A stretch of DNA of 8,588 nucleotides. Source: an uncultured Bacilli bacterium. Its GTDB lineage: Bacteria; Bacillota_I; Bacilli_A; RF39; UBA660. Under the pieces are notes generated by a model. It had not been told where the DNA came from, did no database searches, and was given only the letters and a program-made list of their open reading frames with translations. Positions 1 to 6,605 of this stretch are shown here, one piece after another; the stretch's first letter is position 1, and the number at the start of each line of letters is the position of its first letter. The stretch covers positions 1 through 8,588 of the forward strand of contig CALVRP010000104.1 of assembly GCA_944358665.1 (NCBI GenBank). The letters run 5' to 3'. A program made the translations under genes and the position numbers.

Positions 1-1511
1 TCATCCTCGCCTAACTTTTCGTTCTTCTTATCAACATAAGCATTATAACCGGCAATATTTTTGGTTTTGCTTCCTTCAAACAAATCATATCTATCTTCCA
101 TTATTTGCACAATTTTTTTAAGAACAATATTAGCTTTTTTAGGATCAGTAACTACTGGAGTAAGTAAATGCGGAATTCCATTATACATTGAAAGCTCAAC
201 TTTCTTAGGATCAACTAAAACAAGCTTCACTTCATCAGGTTTTGTTCGCATTAGTAAAGAAACAATCATACTATTGATACAAACTGATTTACCACTACCG
301 GTTGATCCTGCAACCAATAAATGCGGAGTTTTATCAATTTCACACCATGTCGGATCGCCCATAATACTTTTACCTAAAGCTACTAATAATTTACTACCCG
401 CATATTTACCAGGAACGGCTTCTAATATTTCTCTAGCAGATACTGGACTAACAACCTTATTAGGTATTTCCACACCAACGGTTTTTTTGCCAGGAATTGG
501 AGCCTGGATACGGACATCTTTAGCTTCTAATTCTAGTGCAATCTCTTTATTAATACTATTTATCTTACTAACTTTCGTTCCACTTTTTAATTCAACTTCA
601 TATTGCGTAACCGCAGGTCCGATGTTAGCGGCAACTACTTTTCCTTCAATATTAAAATCATGAAGTACTTTTTCTAACTTTTTAACAACATTCTTAATAG
701 CTTCCGCATTTTCTTTAGCAGTACCTTTTTTCTCTTTAGTCCTAACTAAAAGTCCCATTGGTGGTAATTTATATCCTTTAAGATCCATCGTTTCCACCAT
801 TGCTTCTACCGGCTTATTTTCTGGCGCTTGTGGAAGTTCTTTAGGTGCTGATATAACAACCTCTTTATCAGCTTCTTCCTCATACTCCTCTTCAGCTTCC
901 GCAGCTGCTCTTTCAGCAGCCTTATTTAATCTATTTTCTCTTGCTTTAGCAGCTTTTTCTTTTAAGTTAGTCACAACATCATAAATAGATACTCCAGTAA
1001 ACATAATAAGGCCACAAATAATTAAAGCAATACATACAACTCTAGCTCCGTCTAAAGTTAAAAGATCGACAAATAATACGGCGAATATCGCCCCAATCAT
1101 TCCGCCACCTTGAAGTTCTATCTGACCATTAACAAACCCCATCAAATTATTAACAGTTTCTTCTAATACCGCAAAATCAGTTATACCATCTTTATTTAAA
1201 TTTTCAATATAACCAGTATGTGATAGAATTAAAACTCCTAATGACAAAATATAAAGTCCAATTAATTTAGACGTTAAAAAATCTGGTTTTTCGCGCTTTA
1301 CCATCATATATACACCAATTACACCTACTGCAATTAATAAAACAATATACCATACACCAACTAAAAAACCAGCAAACCCTTTTATTAAACTAGCAACAAT
1401 TCCAAATGGACAACATCCAATAATTGCAATTAAAATTAATACAATACCTTTAAGTTCTATACTATAAGAAGGCGTCTTTTTTGTCTCTTTTCTCTTTTTC
1501 TTCTTTGCCAT
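1..1511 (-). CDS. ftsK: FtsK/SpoIIIE DNA translocase, N-terminal 503 codons (C-terminus beyond left edge)
   Basis: Septum-anchored ATPase that pumps double-stranded DNA to clear the chromosome from the division or sporulation septum. The frame runs open from the ATG at 1511 to the left edge (last whole codon at 3-5), so the end is missing. The N-terminus is lysine-rich (MAKKKKRK), followed by hydrophobic membrane segments near residues 22-45, 51-70, 83-98 and 137-177, and an Ala/Glu/Lys-rich linker near 181-240. The conserved YKLPP, about residues 246-250, opens the motor. Walker A is GSTGSGKS (residues 402-409, bases 285-308). Walker B is LVLVDPKK, with its Asp at residue 434. Family members are usually about 750-800 residues, so the rest of the RecA-like domain and the DNA-reading gamma domain lie outside. 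GGAGG and AAGGA precede the start. Family assignment is firm; the choice between FtsK and SpoIIIE cannot be made here. Confidence 0.95.
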   Translation of the reverse strand, partial: MAKKKKRKETKKTPSYSIELKGIVLILIAIIGCCPFGIVASLIKGFAGFLVGVWYIVLLIAVGVIGVYMMVKREKPDFLTSKLIGLYILSLGVLILSHTGYIENLNKDGITDFAVLEETVNNLMGFVNGQIELQGGGMIGAIFAVLFVDLLTLDGARVVCIALIICGLIMFTGVSIYDVVTNLKEKAAKARENRLNKAAERAAAEAEEEYEEEADKEVVISAPKELPQAPENKPVEAMVETMDLKGYKLPPMGLLVRTKEKKGTAKENAEAIKNVVKKLEKVLHDFNIEGKVVAANIGPAVTQYEVELKSGTKVSKINSINKEIALELEAKDVRIQAPIPGKKTVGVEIPNKVVSPVSAREILEAVPGKYAGSKLLVALGKSIMGDPTWCEIDKTPHLLVAGSTGSGKSVCINSMIVSLLMRTKPDEVKLVLVDPKKVELSMYNGIPHLLTPVVTDPKKANIVLKKIVQIMEDRYDLFEGSKTKNIAGYNAYVDKKNEKLGED

Positions 1512-1535
1512 TTTCCTTACCCTCCACTATGTATC

Positions 1536-1564
1536 ATTATAATATAAAATCCTTATTAAAACAA
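1536..1564 (-). promoter_or_regulatory. Sigma-A-type promoter of ftsK
   Basis: On the minus strand TTGTTT (1559-1564) and a perfect TATAAT (1536-1541) are separated by 17 bases. The ATG at 1511 follows after a leader of roughly 20 bases carrying GGAGG. It gives ftsK its own promoter, independent of the permease gene upstream. Based on consensus match only. Confidence 0.75.
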
Positions 1565-1577
1565 GAACAATGTCGAA

Positions 1578-1615
1578 ATTTGCATCGATATTTACATAGG
1601 AAAAATATAGCAAAT
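1578..1615. repeat. Interrupted inverted repeat between permease gene and ftsK promoter
   Basis: ATTTGC (1578-1583) is complementary to GCAAAT (1610-1615). Inside it ATATTT (1588-1593) is complementary to AAATAT (1603-1608), around a 9-base loop and with an asymmetric 4/1-base bulge. It could be a weak 3' end for the permease transcript, but only three T's follow on the minus strand, so it is not a convincing terminator. It could also be a chance pairing in AT-rich DNA. Confidence 0.3.
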
Positions 1616-1644
1616 AATTTTACACCTCATTATATACATTATTT

Positions 1645-2184
1645 TTAAAATATTTTTATCAAAAAATCAGCAAGCATTATTAAAAATAAAATTCCTATAA
1701 TTATATGATAAAACTTTTTATTGTTAAATTTTGTAACAAATCGCTCAATCAAAGGTTGAATACAATATAATGAGAAAGTACCACCAATAGCAAAATTCCT
1801 ACTTGCTTCAAAACAAACTCGTCCATTAATGTTTAAAAAGTCATCAGAATAATCCCACAATATTATTCCAAAATATGTATCTAAAAAATAATGAGAAACA
1901 TACTCAACGAAAGTAGTAACAATAAATATAATAACAAACACTAAAATTATATTAATATTCACTTTTCCTATTTTATGTTTCTTTTTTATAAAATTCCATA
2001 GTAAATAATATAAAATCAAAGCACCAAAACCATATATAGGTAAATAAGGGCCAACTAAAAACCCCCGATTCACAAATTCATTATCTCTTATCAAATACAA
2101 TAATACTTCATAAATCCAACCTAAACATGAAAACACAAAAAATATTAAAAACATTTTTTCAAATAAAACAACATACCTCTTCAT
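1645..2184 (-). CDS. Small polytopic membrane protein, 'putative ABC transporter permease' (CmpB-like) family
   Basis: A 179-residue integral membrane protein. Hydrophobic segments lie near residues 11-32, 42-63, 77-97, 131-147 and 159-178. The family signature as I recall it (Pfam PF06541, ABC_trans_CmpB) is visible: FSCLGWIYEV (18-27), RGFLVGPYLPIYGFG (40-54), a Glu-containing membrane helix (TFVEYVSHYF, 91-100) and WDYSDDFLNINGRVCFEAS (110-128). The family name is historical. There is no ATP-binding partner beside it and no known substrate, so 'permease' should not be read as proven. The start is supported by GGAGA five to six bases before the ATG and an extended -10 promoter just upstream. 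It is transcribed alone, between ttcA and ftsK, with no sign of a functional link to either. Confidence 0.8.
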   Translation of the reverse strand: MKRYVVLFEKMFLIFFVFSCLGWIYEVLLYLIRDNEFVNRGFLVGPYLPIYGFGALILYYLLWNFIKKKHKIGKVNINIILVFVIIFIVTTFVEYVSHYFLDTYFGIILWDYSDDFLNINGRVCFEASRNFAIGGTFSLYCIQPLIERFVTKFNNKKFYHIIIGILFLIMLADFLIKIF

Positions 2185-2219
2185 AAAGATTCTCCATCTT
2201 CTATTTTTAAGCTAATCTG

Positions 2220-2247
2220 ATAATAACATATTTTTCTTTGTTTTCAA
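2220..2247 (-). promoter_or_regulatory. Extended -10 promoter of the CmpB-like gene
   Basis: The minus strand reads TTGAAA (2242-2247), 16 bases, then TATTAT (2220-2225), preceded by TG one base upstream (TGTTATTAT), the extended -10 form. The leader to the ATG at 2184 is about 30 bases. The -35 box sits in the middle of the palindrome at 2231-2254. Confidence 0.7.
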
Positions 2248-2254
2248 AGAAAAA
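2231..2254. repeat. Perfect 10-bp inverted repeat over the promoter -35 region (possible operator)
   Basis: TTTTTCTTTG (2231-2240) and CAAAGAAAAA (2245-2254) are exact complements around a 4-base TTTT spacer. On the minus strand the repeat covers the -35 box and part of the spacer of the promoter reading into the CmpB-like gene, as expected for a repressor operator. It is AT-rich and not followed by a T-run on the minus strand, so it is a poor terminator. The operator reading is inference. Confidence 0.45.
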
Positions 2255-2265
2255 GCTACCAAAAA

Positions 2266-2356
2266 AATTTTCACTTTACACTTTAAGCAAAAATTATTTT
2301 ACAAAAAAAGCAATTTTTATTTTACACTTTGAGCAAAAATTATTTTACAAAAAAAG
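2266..2356. repeat. Imperfect tandem duplication, two 45-bp copies at 46-bp period
   Basis: Copy 1 is 2266-2310 and copy 2 is 2312-2356. They differ at three positions by my alignment (2272/2318, 2274/2320, 2285/2331), and the last 36 bases differ at only one. Each copy contains the core TTTACACTTTRAGC followed by AAAAATTATTTTACAAAAAA. On the minus strand each copy starts with a seven-T run, and the one in copy 2 directly follows the possible ttcA terminator stem. There is no coding sequence in this 181-base spacer. Confidence 0.85.
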
Positions 2357-2374
2357 ACAATAATTTTAATAGTC
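2349..2374 (-). terminator. Possible weak terminator of ttcA, stop codon in loop
   Basis: On the minus strand GAC (2372-2374) pairs with GTC (2356-2358). After a T-T mismatch two A-T pairs continue the stem, leaving a short loop that holds most of the ttcA stop codon region. Seven T's follow directly (2349-2355). The stem is weak, so most of the support comes from the T-run placed at the end of the gene. Confidence 0.3.
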
Positions 2375-3163
2375 ATCTAAAAAACTATGAACTTCACCAC
2401 CTTTTTTATACTTAATTATAGTATTTAAATTAACATTACTAGCTGATGTAAAAATACATTTATCAGCATCTGGATTATATTCTTTTAATCTTTTAATAAG
2501 TTCTTTTATCTCTTGCCTTTTACCAATGTCTTTTTTAGTCACTTTACAAGCACAGCCAATAAAGGTTAAATCATTATATTTAGCCCAACCCTTAATATCA
2601 TCTTCTTTAACTAAGTAAAGTGGTCTAATTAGTTCCATATTTTCATAATTAGTACTTTTTAACTTGGGCATCATACTAGCATATTTGCCGCTATAAATTA
2701 GATTAAGCATAATAGTTTCAATCACATCATTAAAATGATGCCCTAAAGCAATTTTATTACATCCTAGCTTTTTAGCATAATTATACAAATAACCTCTACG
2801 CATTTTCGCACATAAATAGCAAGGATTTTCTAAAGTATCCGTATAAGAAAAAATGGGAGCTTTAAAAATATGGGCATTAATATTTAATAATTCTAAATTA
2901 TTTTTTATTTGTTTTAAAACATCATTCGTATAACCAGGATCCATAATAATAAATTCTAAGCCAAATTTAAAAATACCATGTCTTTGAAGTTCCTCCAAAC
3001 ATTTAGCTAGTAAAAAAGAATCTTTACCACCACTCATACATACCGCAATTTTATCATTTTCATTAATAAGTTTATAATCCTTAACTGCTTTAACAAATTT
3101 GCTCCAAATTTCTTTACGGTATTTTTTAATAATACTCTTTTCAACTTCCCTATATTTTTTCAT
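2366..3163 (-). CDS. ttcA: TtcA-family tRNA 2-thiocytidine synthetase (PP-loop ATPase with iron-sulfur site)
   Basis: Cytoplasmic PP-loop enzyme. Characterised TtcA adenylates cytidine 32 of tRNA and replaces the oxygen with sulfur, using an iron-sulfur cluster held by three cysteines. Visible here: the PP-loop SGGKDS (residues 44-49), PCYLCAKMRRG with Cys115 and Cys118, the family motif GHHFND (141-146), IRPL (179-182), and a late cysteine pair GCAC (Cys204, Cys206). E. coli TtcA has PCNLC at that last site, so the C-x-C spacing here marks the Firmicute-type branch. Length (265) is ordinary. AGGTGA precedes the ATG. It has its own promoter and is not in the synthetase operon. The TtcA-like family is secure, but the exact target nucleotide is inferred, because related PP-loop proteins thiolate other positions. 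Confidence 0.85.
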   Translation of the reverse strand: MKKYREVEKSIIKKYRKEIWSKFVKAVKDYKLINENDKIAVCMSGGKDSFLLAKCLEELQRHGIFKFGLEFIIMDPGYTNDVLKQIKNNLELLNINAHIFKAPIFSYTDTLENPCYLCAKMRRGYLYNYAKKLGCNKIALGHHFNDVIETIMLNLIYSGKYASMMPKLKSTNYENMELIRPLYLVKEDDIKGWAKYNDLTFIGCACKVTKKDIGKRQEIKELIKRLKEYNPDADKCIFTSASNVNLNTIIKYKKGGEVHSFLDDY

Positions 3164-3191
3164 TTTATCACCTGTTTGCTTTAACGTTAAT

Positions 3192-3219
3192 AGTATAACA
3201 TATATTTATTCAAAAACAA
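3192..3219 (-). promoter_or_regulatory. Extended -10 promoter of ttcA
   Basis: On the minus strand TTGTTT (3214-3219) is followed after 16 bases by TATACT (3192-3197), with TG one base upstream of the hexamer (TGTTATACT). The ATG at 3163 follows a leader of about 25 bases with AGGTGA. The promoter lies after the upstream operon's terminator. Confidence 0.7.
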
Positions 3220-3251
3220 AACAAGATATTTTATTTTAATTATTATATGAT

Positions 3252-3278
3252 AAAAAGCCATTATTTTAACGGCTTTTT
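3252..3278 (-). terminator. Intrinsic terminator of the hisS-aspS-orf82 operon, overlapping the last codons
   Basis: On the minus strand AAAAAGCC (3271-3278) pairs with GGCTTTTT (3252-3259). After one mismatch three more A-T pairs can extend the stem. The stem ends in a run of five T's. The upstream arm encodes the last residues of the 82-codon gene and its TAA (3266-3268) lies in the apical part, so the hairpin is part of the coding end. Confidence 0.75.
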
Positions 3279-3514
3279 CTATTTTTCTCTGATTTATAAA
3301 ACAAGTCATAAAATTCCATTAATAGCATAGCATCATCTTTAATTAATGGATAGAGAATACTAACATCAATAAAGGTATCTTTATAATCTTGCTTTACCGT
3401 TGCCATTTTGATTGTTGCTTGTAAGTTAGCTGATAAACCATTTACTTCCTGTGTTGGAAGTAAAACAATTCTTGAAACATTTTGCTTTTCTTTTTCTACT
3501 GCTTCTTTTTCCAT
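3266..3514 (-). CDS. Hypothetical 82-residue protein, third gene of the hisS-aspS operon
   Basis: I do not recognise this protein. It starts with a charged Glu/Lys segment (residues 1-11), then a probable strand (SRIVLLP, 14-20), a middle segment with few charges (about 21-39), a strand-like stretch (FIDVSILYPLI, 48-58) and an amphipathic helix (DAMLLMEFYDLFYK, 61-74), ending in a basic tail. There is no signal peptide, membrane segment or cysteine. It begins 12 bases after the aspS stop, with AAGGA seven bases before the ATG. The operon terminator begins inside its last codons, so it appears co-transcribed with the two synthetases. A small open frame on the opposite strand (3408-3701) overlaps both this gene and aspS and looks like a shadow. 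Being a real gene is likely from its Shine-Dalgarno site and placement; its function is unknown. Confidence 0.7.
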   Translation of the reverse strand: MEKEAVEKEKQNVSRIVLLPTQEVNGLSANLQATIKMATVKQDYKDTFIDVSILYPLIKDDAMLLMEFYDLFYKSEKNRKSR

Positions 3515-3526
3515 TATTTATTCCTT

Positions 3527-5248
3527 TCAAGCTGTTTTTATATGTAGTTCTTTTAAACTTTCCTCTTTTACCGTGTCAGGCGCTCCGCTCATTAAACAAG
3601 AAGCACTTGTTGTTTTTGGAAAGGCAATAACATCACGAATATTTTCAGTATCACATAAAATCATGGTAAGCCTTTCTAGCCCTAAAGCAAGTCCGCCATG
3701 AGGTGGCGCCCCAAACGTTAAGGCTTCTAATAAGAAACCAAAATTCTCTTCAGCTTGCTTTTTAGTAAAGCCTAATTCTTCTAAAACAGTTTCTTGCATT
3801 TCTGGCTCATTTATCCTAATGCTTCCACCACCTATTTCATAACCATTTAACACAATATCATAAGCTTTTGCTAAAGCATGTTCTTTATCAGAAATAGTAT
3901 TAATATCTTTTGGCATTGTAAACGGATGATGACAAGCTAGAAAGCGACCTTCTTCTTCACTATATTCAAACATTGGGAAGTCTGTAACCCATAAAAATTT
4001 ATAAACATTCTTAGGAATTAAATCTAGGTCTTTAGCTACTTTTAATCTTAAAGCCCCTAAAGATGTTTTAACTATCTTTTTATTACCAAAGATAATCAAA
4101 ATTAAATCATTATTTTCTAAATTCAAACGTTCTTTTAAACTAAAAGCGCGATTCTCATCAACAAATTTAGCAATACTACCAGTAAATCCTTCATTATATT
4201 TTAAGAATGCTAAACCACTAGCTCTATAAGTCTTCACATAATCTGTTAACTTATCAATATCTTTTCTAGAATATTTATCAGCCCCACCTTTAACAACAAT
4301 GGAATTAATAATGCCACCATCATTTATCGTTTTCGCAAACATTTCGGCTGATTGTCCTAAAATTTCAGTAATATCTTCAATTCGCATATCAAATCTTAGG
4401 TCAGGTTTATCACTACCGTAAAAATTAATAGCGTCTTCATAAGTCATTCGTTTAATCGGAAGCTTAACGTCAATCCCTTTACCATCTTTAAATATTTTAG
4501 AAAGTAAACCTTCAGTTAAATTCATAACATCTTCTTCATTAATAAAGCTCATTTCTAAGTCTATTTGTGTGAATTCTGGGTGTCTATCAGCCCTTAAATC
4601 TTCATCTCTAAAACAACGCGCAATTTGATAATATTTTTCAAAACCTGATACCATTAATAGTTGTTTAAATAGTTGTGGCGATTGTGGTAATGCGTAAAAT
4701 TTACCTTTATTTACTCTAGATGGTACTAAATAATCTCTTGCACCTTCTGGAGTGCTTTTACATAAAATAGGCGTTTCAATTTCTAGAAAATCTTGACTAT
4801 TTAAATAACTTCTTGTACTTTGCATAATTTTATGCTTAGTCATAATATTATTTTTTAAGTTTTCTCTTCTCAAATCTAAATAACGATATTTAAGCCGAGT
4901 TTCTTCTAATGCTGTAGTTTTATCAATTTCAAAAGGAAGTTCTTTAGAAGTATTTAATATTTTTAATTCACTAACTTCAACTTCAATTTCACCTGTTTTA
5001 AGATTAGGATTAGCTTTTTCTCTTTTAGTAATTTTTCCATTCACTTCAATAACATATTCGCTTTTTAAAGTTAAAGCATTATCATATGCCGCGGAAGATG
5101 GATTAATTACTAATTGAATTAAGCCACTGCGATCCCTTAAATCAATAAATACTAATCCGCCTAAATCTCTTTTTTTCTGAACCCATCCTTTAAGGGTAAC
5201 ATCCTGGCCAACATTATTTATATTATATTTTGTATTATCCACTTTCAT
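3527..5248 (-). CDS. aspS: Aspartyl-tRNA synthetase (bacterial type)
   Basis: Class II synthetase that attaches aspartate to tRNA-Asp. The N-terminal OB-fold anticodon-binding domain covers about residues 1-105, with GWVQKKRDLGGLVFIDLRDR at 21-40. The catalytic core carries TPEGARDYLVPSR (166-178), PQSPQLFKQLLM (188-199), motif 2 around FRDEDLRADRHPEFTQID (213-230), and motif 3 GLALGLERL (519-527). Between them the bacterial GAD insertion runs from about 285 to 405. The C-terminal FPKTTSASCLM (543-553) is typical. Length (573) is normal to slightly short. The start codon directly follows the hisS stop (TAGATG) and its ribosome site lies inside hisS, so the two are probably translationally coupled. 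The stop is TGA, which fixes the genetic code here. Whether it also charges tRNA-Asn cannot be judged from one sequence. Confidence 0.98.
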   Translation of the reverse strand: MKVDNTKYNINNVGQDVTLKGWVQKKRDLGGLVFIDLRDRSGLIQLVINPSSAAYDNALTLKSEYVIEVNGKITKREKANPNLKTGEIEVEVSELKILNTSKELPFEIDKTTALEETRLKYRYLDLRRENLKNNIMTKHKIMQSTRSYLNSQDFLEIETPILCKSTPEGARDYLVPSRVNKGKFYALPQSPQLFKQLLMVSGFEKYYQIARCFRDEDLRADRHPEFTQIDLEMSFINEEDVMNLTEGLLSKIFKDGKGIDVKLPIKRMTYEDAINFYGSDKPDLRFDMRIEDITEILGQSAEMFAKTINDGGIINSIVVKGGADKYSRKDIDKLTDYVKTYRASGLAFLKYNEGFTGSIAKFVDENRAFSLKERLNLENNDLILIIFGNKKIVKTSLGALRLKVAKDLDLIPKNVYKFLWVTDFPMFEYSEEEGRFLACHHPFTMPKDINTISDKEHALAKAYDIVLNGYEIGGGSIRINEPEMQETVLEELGFTKKQAEENFGFLLEALTFGAPPHGGLALGLERLTMILCDTENIRDVIAFPKTTSASCLMSGAPDTVKEESLKELHIKTA

Positions 5249-6520
5249 CTATTCATCACCCATTTTACTATCTAAAAATTCTACAATATTATCTTTTTTA
5301 ACTTTAAATTCTTCTTTTGTAGTGTTGTTTTTTATGGTAATAATATTATTTTCCACTTCATCTGAACCAATAATAATAATAAATTTAGCTTTTAATTTAT
5401 CAGCATGTTTAAAGTTATTTTTCATATTTCTATCCATAAAATCAGCTTCAACATTAAATCCATTCATCCTAAGCATATTAACAGTATTTATTAAATATGG
5501 TTTTTCATTAGAACTAGTACTAAAAGCATAAACATCAAGTTCTTTTTCTTCATTAATATCAATACCCTCAGCTTTAAGTGCCAGAAGTAATCTTTCAATT
5601 CCAATAGCAAAGCCAACGCCAGGCGTTGAAGGCCCACCAATTGTTTCAACTAAATGATCATATCTTCCACCCGCACCTAAAACATTTTGACTGCCAAAGT
5701 TTTTAATATCCGCTTCTACTTCAAATACTGTATGTGTATAATAATCAAGTCCTCTTACAATATTTGGATTAACAACATATTCAATATCCATACTGTCTAA
5801 ATATTTTTGAACCATTTCAAAATGTCTCTTACTTTCTTCGTTTAAATAGTCAGTAAGCTTAGGGGCATTTTTCATTATTTCTTTTTTACTATCAACTTTA
5901 CAATCTAATATTCTTAAAGGATTTTTTTCATATCTATTTCGGCAATCATCACATAAATTATTTAAATAAGGTTTAAAATATTCAAGTAAAGCTTTACGAT
6001 AATTTTCTCTAGATTCTCTATCACCCAAACTATTAATATTAACTTTAATACCTTTCAAACCTAAAAGTTTAAATAAATTAACTATAATACTTATAACTTC
6101 AGCATCAAGCATAGGATCATTAGAACCAAATGCTTCCACCCCAAATTGCATAAATTCACGGTTTCTACCAGCTTGCGGACGTTCATAACGGAACATTGAA
6201 CCCAAATACCAAGCTTTTAAAGGTTTTCCTAAAGCATATAACTTATTTTCGATAAAACACCTTACAATACCAGCTGTACCTTCTGGTCTTAAAGTCATAT
6301 CCCTATTTCCACGATCTTTAAAATCATAAGTTTCTTTATTGACAATATCCGTAGTTTCCCCAACACCTCTATGAAATAATTCACTAGATTCAAATGTCGG
6401 TGTTTTATAATATTTGTAATTATATTTATCCATTAATGATTCTATTAATTTTTTTAAATATAAAATTTCCCCTGACTCATTACCTAAAATGTCATAAGTT
6501 CCTTTTGGTTTTTGTATCAT
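5249..6520 (-). CDS. hisS: Histidyl-tRNA synthetase
   Basis: Class II synthetase that attaches histidine to tRNA-His; first gene of the operon. Visible in order: KPKGTYDI (4-11), motif 1 region with TPTFESSELFHRGVGETTDIV (40-60), TLRPEGTAGIVR (76-87), motif 2 FRYERPQAGRNREFMQFGVE (110-129), the cysteine-bearing insertion ending NPLRILDCK (200-208), the histidine-binding signature RGLDYYTHTVFE (256-267), AGGRYDHLVE (283-292), and motif 3 GVGFAIGIERLLLAL (301-315). The anticodon-binding domain covers about 328-420. Length (423) is standard. GGAGTG precedes the ATG. A strong promoter lies immediately upstream, with no room for a long regulatory leader. Confidence 0.98.
   Translation of the reverse strand: MIQKPKGTYDILGNESGEILYLKKLIESLMDKYNYKYYKTPTFESSELFHRGVGETTDIVNKETYDFKDRGNRDMTLRPEGTAGIVRCFIENKLYALGKPLKAWYLGSMFRYERPQAGRNREFMQFGVEAFGSNDPMLDAEVISIIVNLFKLLGLKGIKVNINSLGDRESRENYRKALLEYFKPYLNNLCDDCRNRYEKNPLRILDCKVDSKKEIMKNAPKLTDYLNEESKRHFEMVQKYLDSMDIEYVVNPNIVRGLDYYTHTVFEVEADIKNFGSQNVLGAGGRYDHLVETIGGPSTPGVGFAIGIERLLLALKAEGIDINEEKELDVYAFSTSSNEKPYLINTVNMLRMNGFNVEADFMDRNMKNNFKHADKLKAKFIIIIGSDEVENNIITIKNNTTKEEFKVKKDNIVEFLDSKMGDE
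5255..5261 (-). promoter_or_regulatory. aspS ribosome binding site inside the end of hisS
   Basis: The minus strand reads GGGTGAT six bases before the aspS ATG, overlapping the last hisS codons. It matches the GGTGAT part of the anti-Shine-Dalgarno complement. It supports the start at 5248 and coupling of aspS translation to hisS. Confidence 0.75.
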
Positions 6521-6538
6521 ATTATCACTCCATATAAA

Positions 6539-6567
6539 ATTTTACCTATTTTTAGCATAAAAGTCAA
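6539..6567 (-). promoter_or_regulatory. Strong sigma-A promoter of the hisS-aspS operon, very short leader
   Basis: On the minus strand TTGACT (6562-6567), a 17-base spacer and TAAAAT (6539-6544) each differ from consensus by one base. Transcription would start near 6532, only about 12 bases before the ATG at 6520, leaving just enough for GGAGTGAT. A T-box leader of the kind common on Firmicute synthetase genes would not fit between promoter and start. Confidence 0.8.
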
Positions 6568-6573
6568 TAAATT

Positions 6574-6599
6574 CAAACAAAAACCAAGCTAAGCTTGGT
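6574..6599 (-). terminator. Intrinsic terminator of the coiled-coil protein gene
   Basis: On the minus strand ACCAAGC (6593-6599) and GCTTGGT (6583-6589) form a perfect 7-bp stem around a 3-base loop, followed by TTTTTGTTTG. It lies a few bases past the stop codon at 6606-6608 and ends just before the hisS promoter, separating the two units. Confidence 0.9.
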
Positions 6600-6605
6600 C
6601 ATTAT

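Noticed and set aside
61..663. 200-codon open frame on the plus strand
   Set aside because: It lies entirely opposite the ftsK motor region with Walker A and B on the minus strand; the translated product has no family features and no Shine-Dalgarno site was evident.
2185..2365. Possible CRISPR array or small RNA in the repeat-bearing spacer
   Set aside because: Only two direct copies, almost adjacent, with no unique spacers between them and no cas genes; nothing supports an RNA gene beyond AT-rich pairing.
3408..3701. 97-codon plus-strand open frame across orf82 and aspS
   Set aside because: It overlaps the conserved C-terminus of AspRS and the orphan gene in antisense, with no promoter or ribosome site seen.
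5322..5531. 69-codon plus-strand open frame inside hisS
   Set aside because: Antisense shadow of the HisRS anticodon-binding domain; hydrophobic residues come from reverse reading of AT-rich codons.
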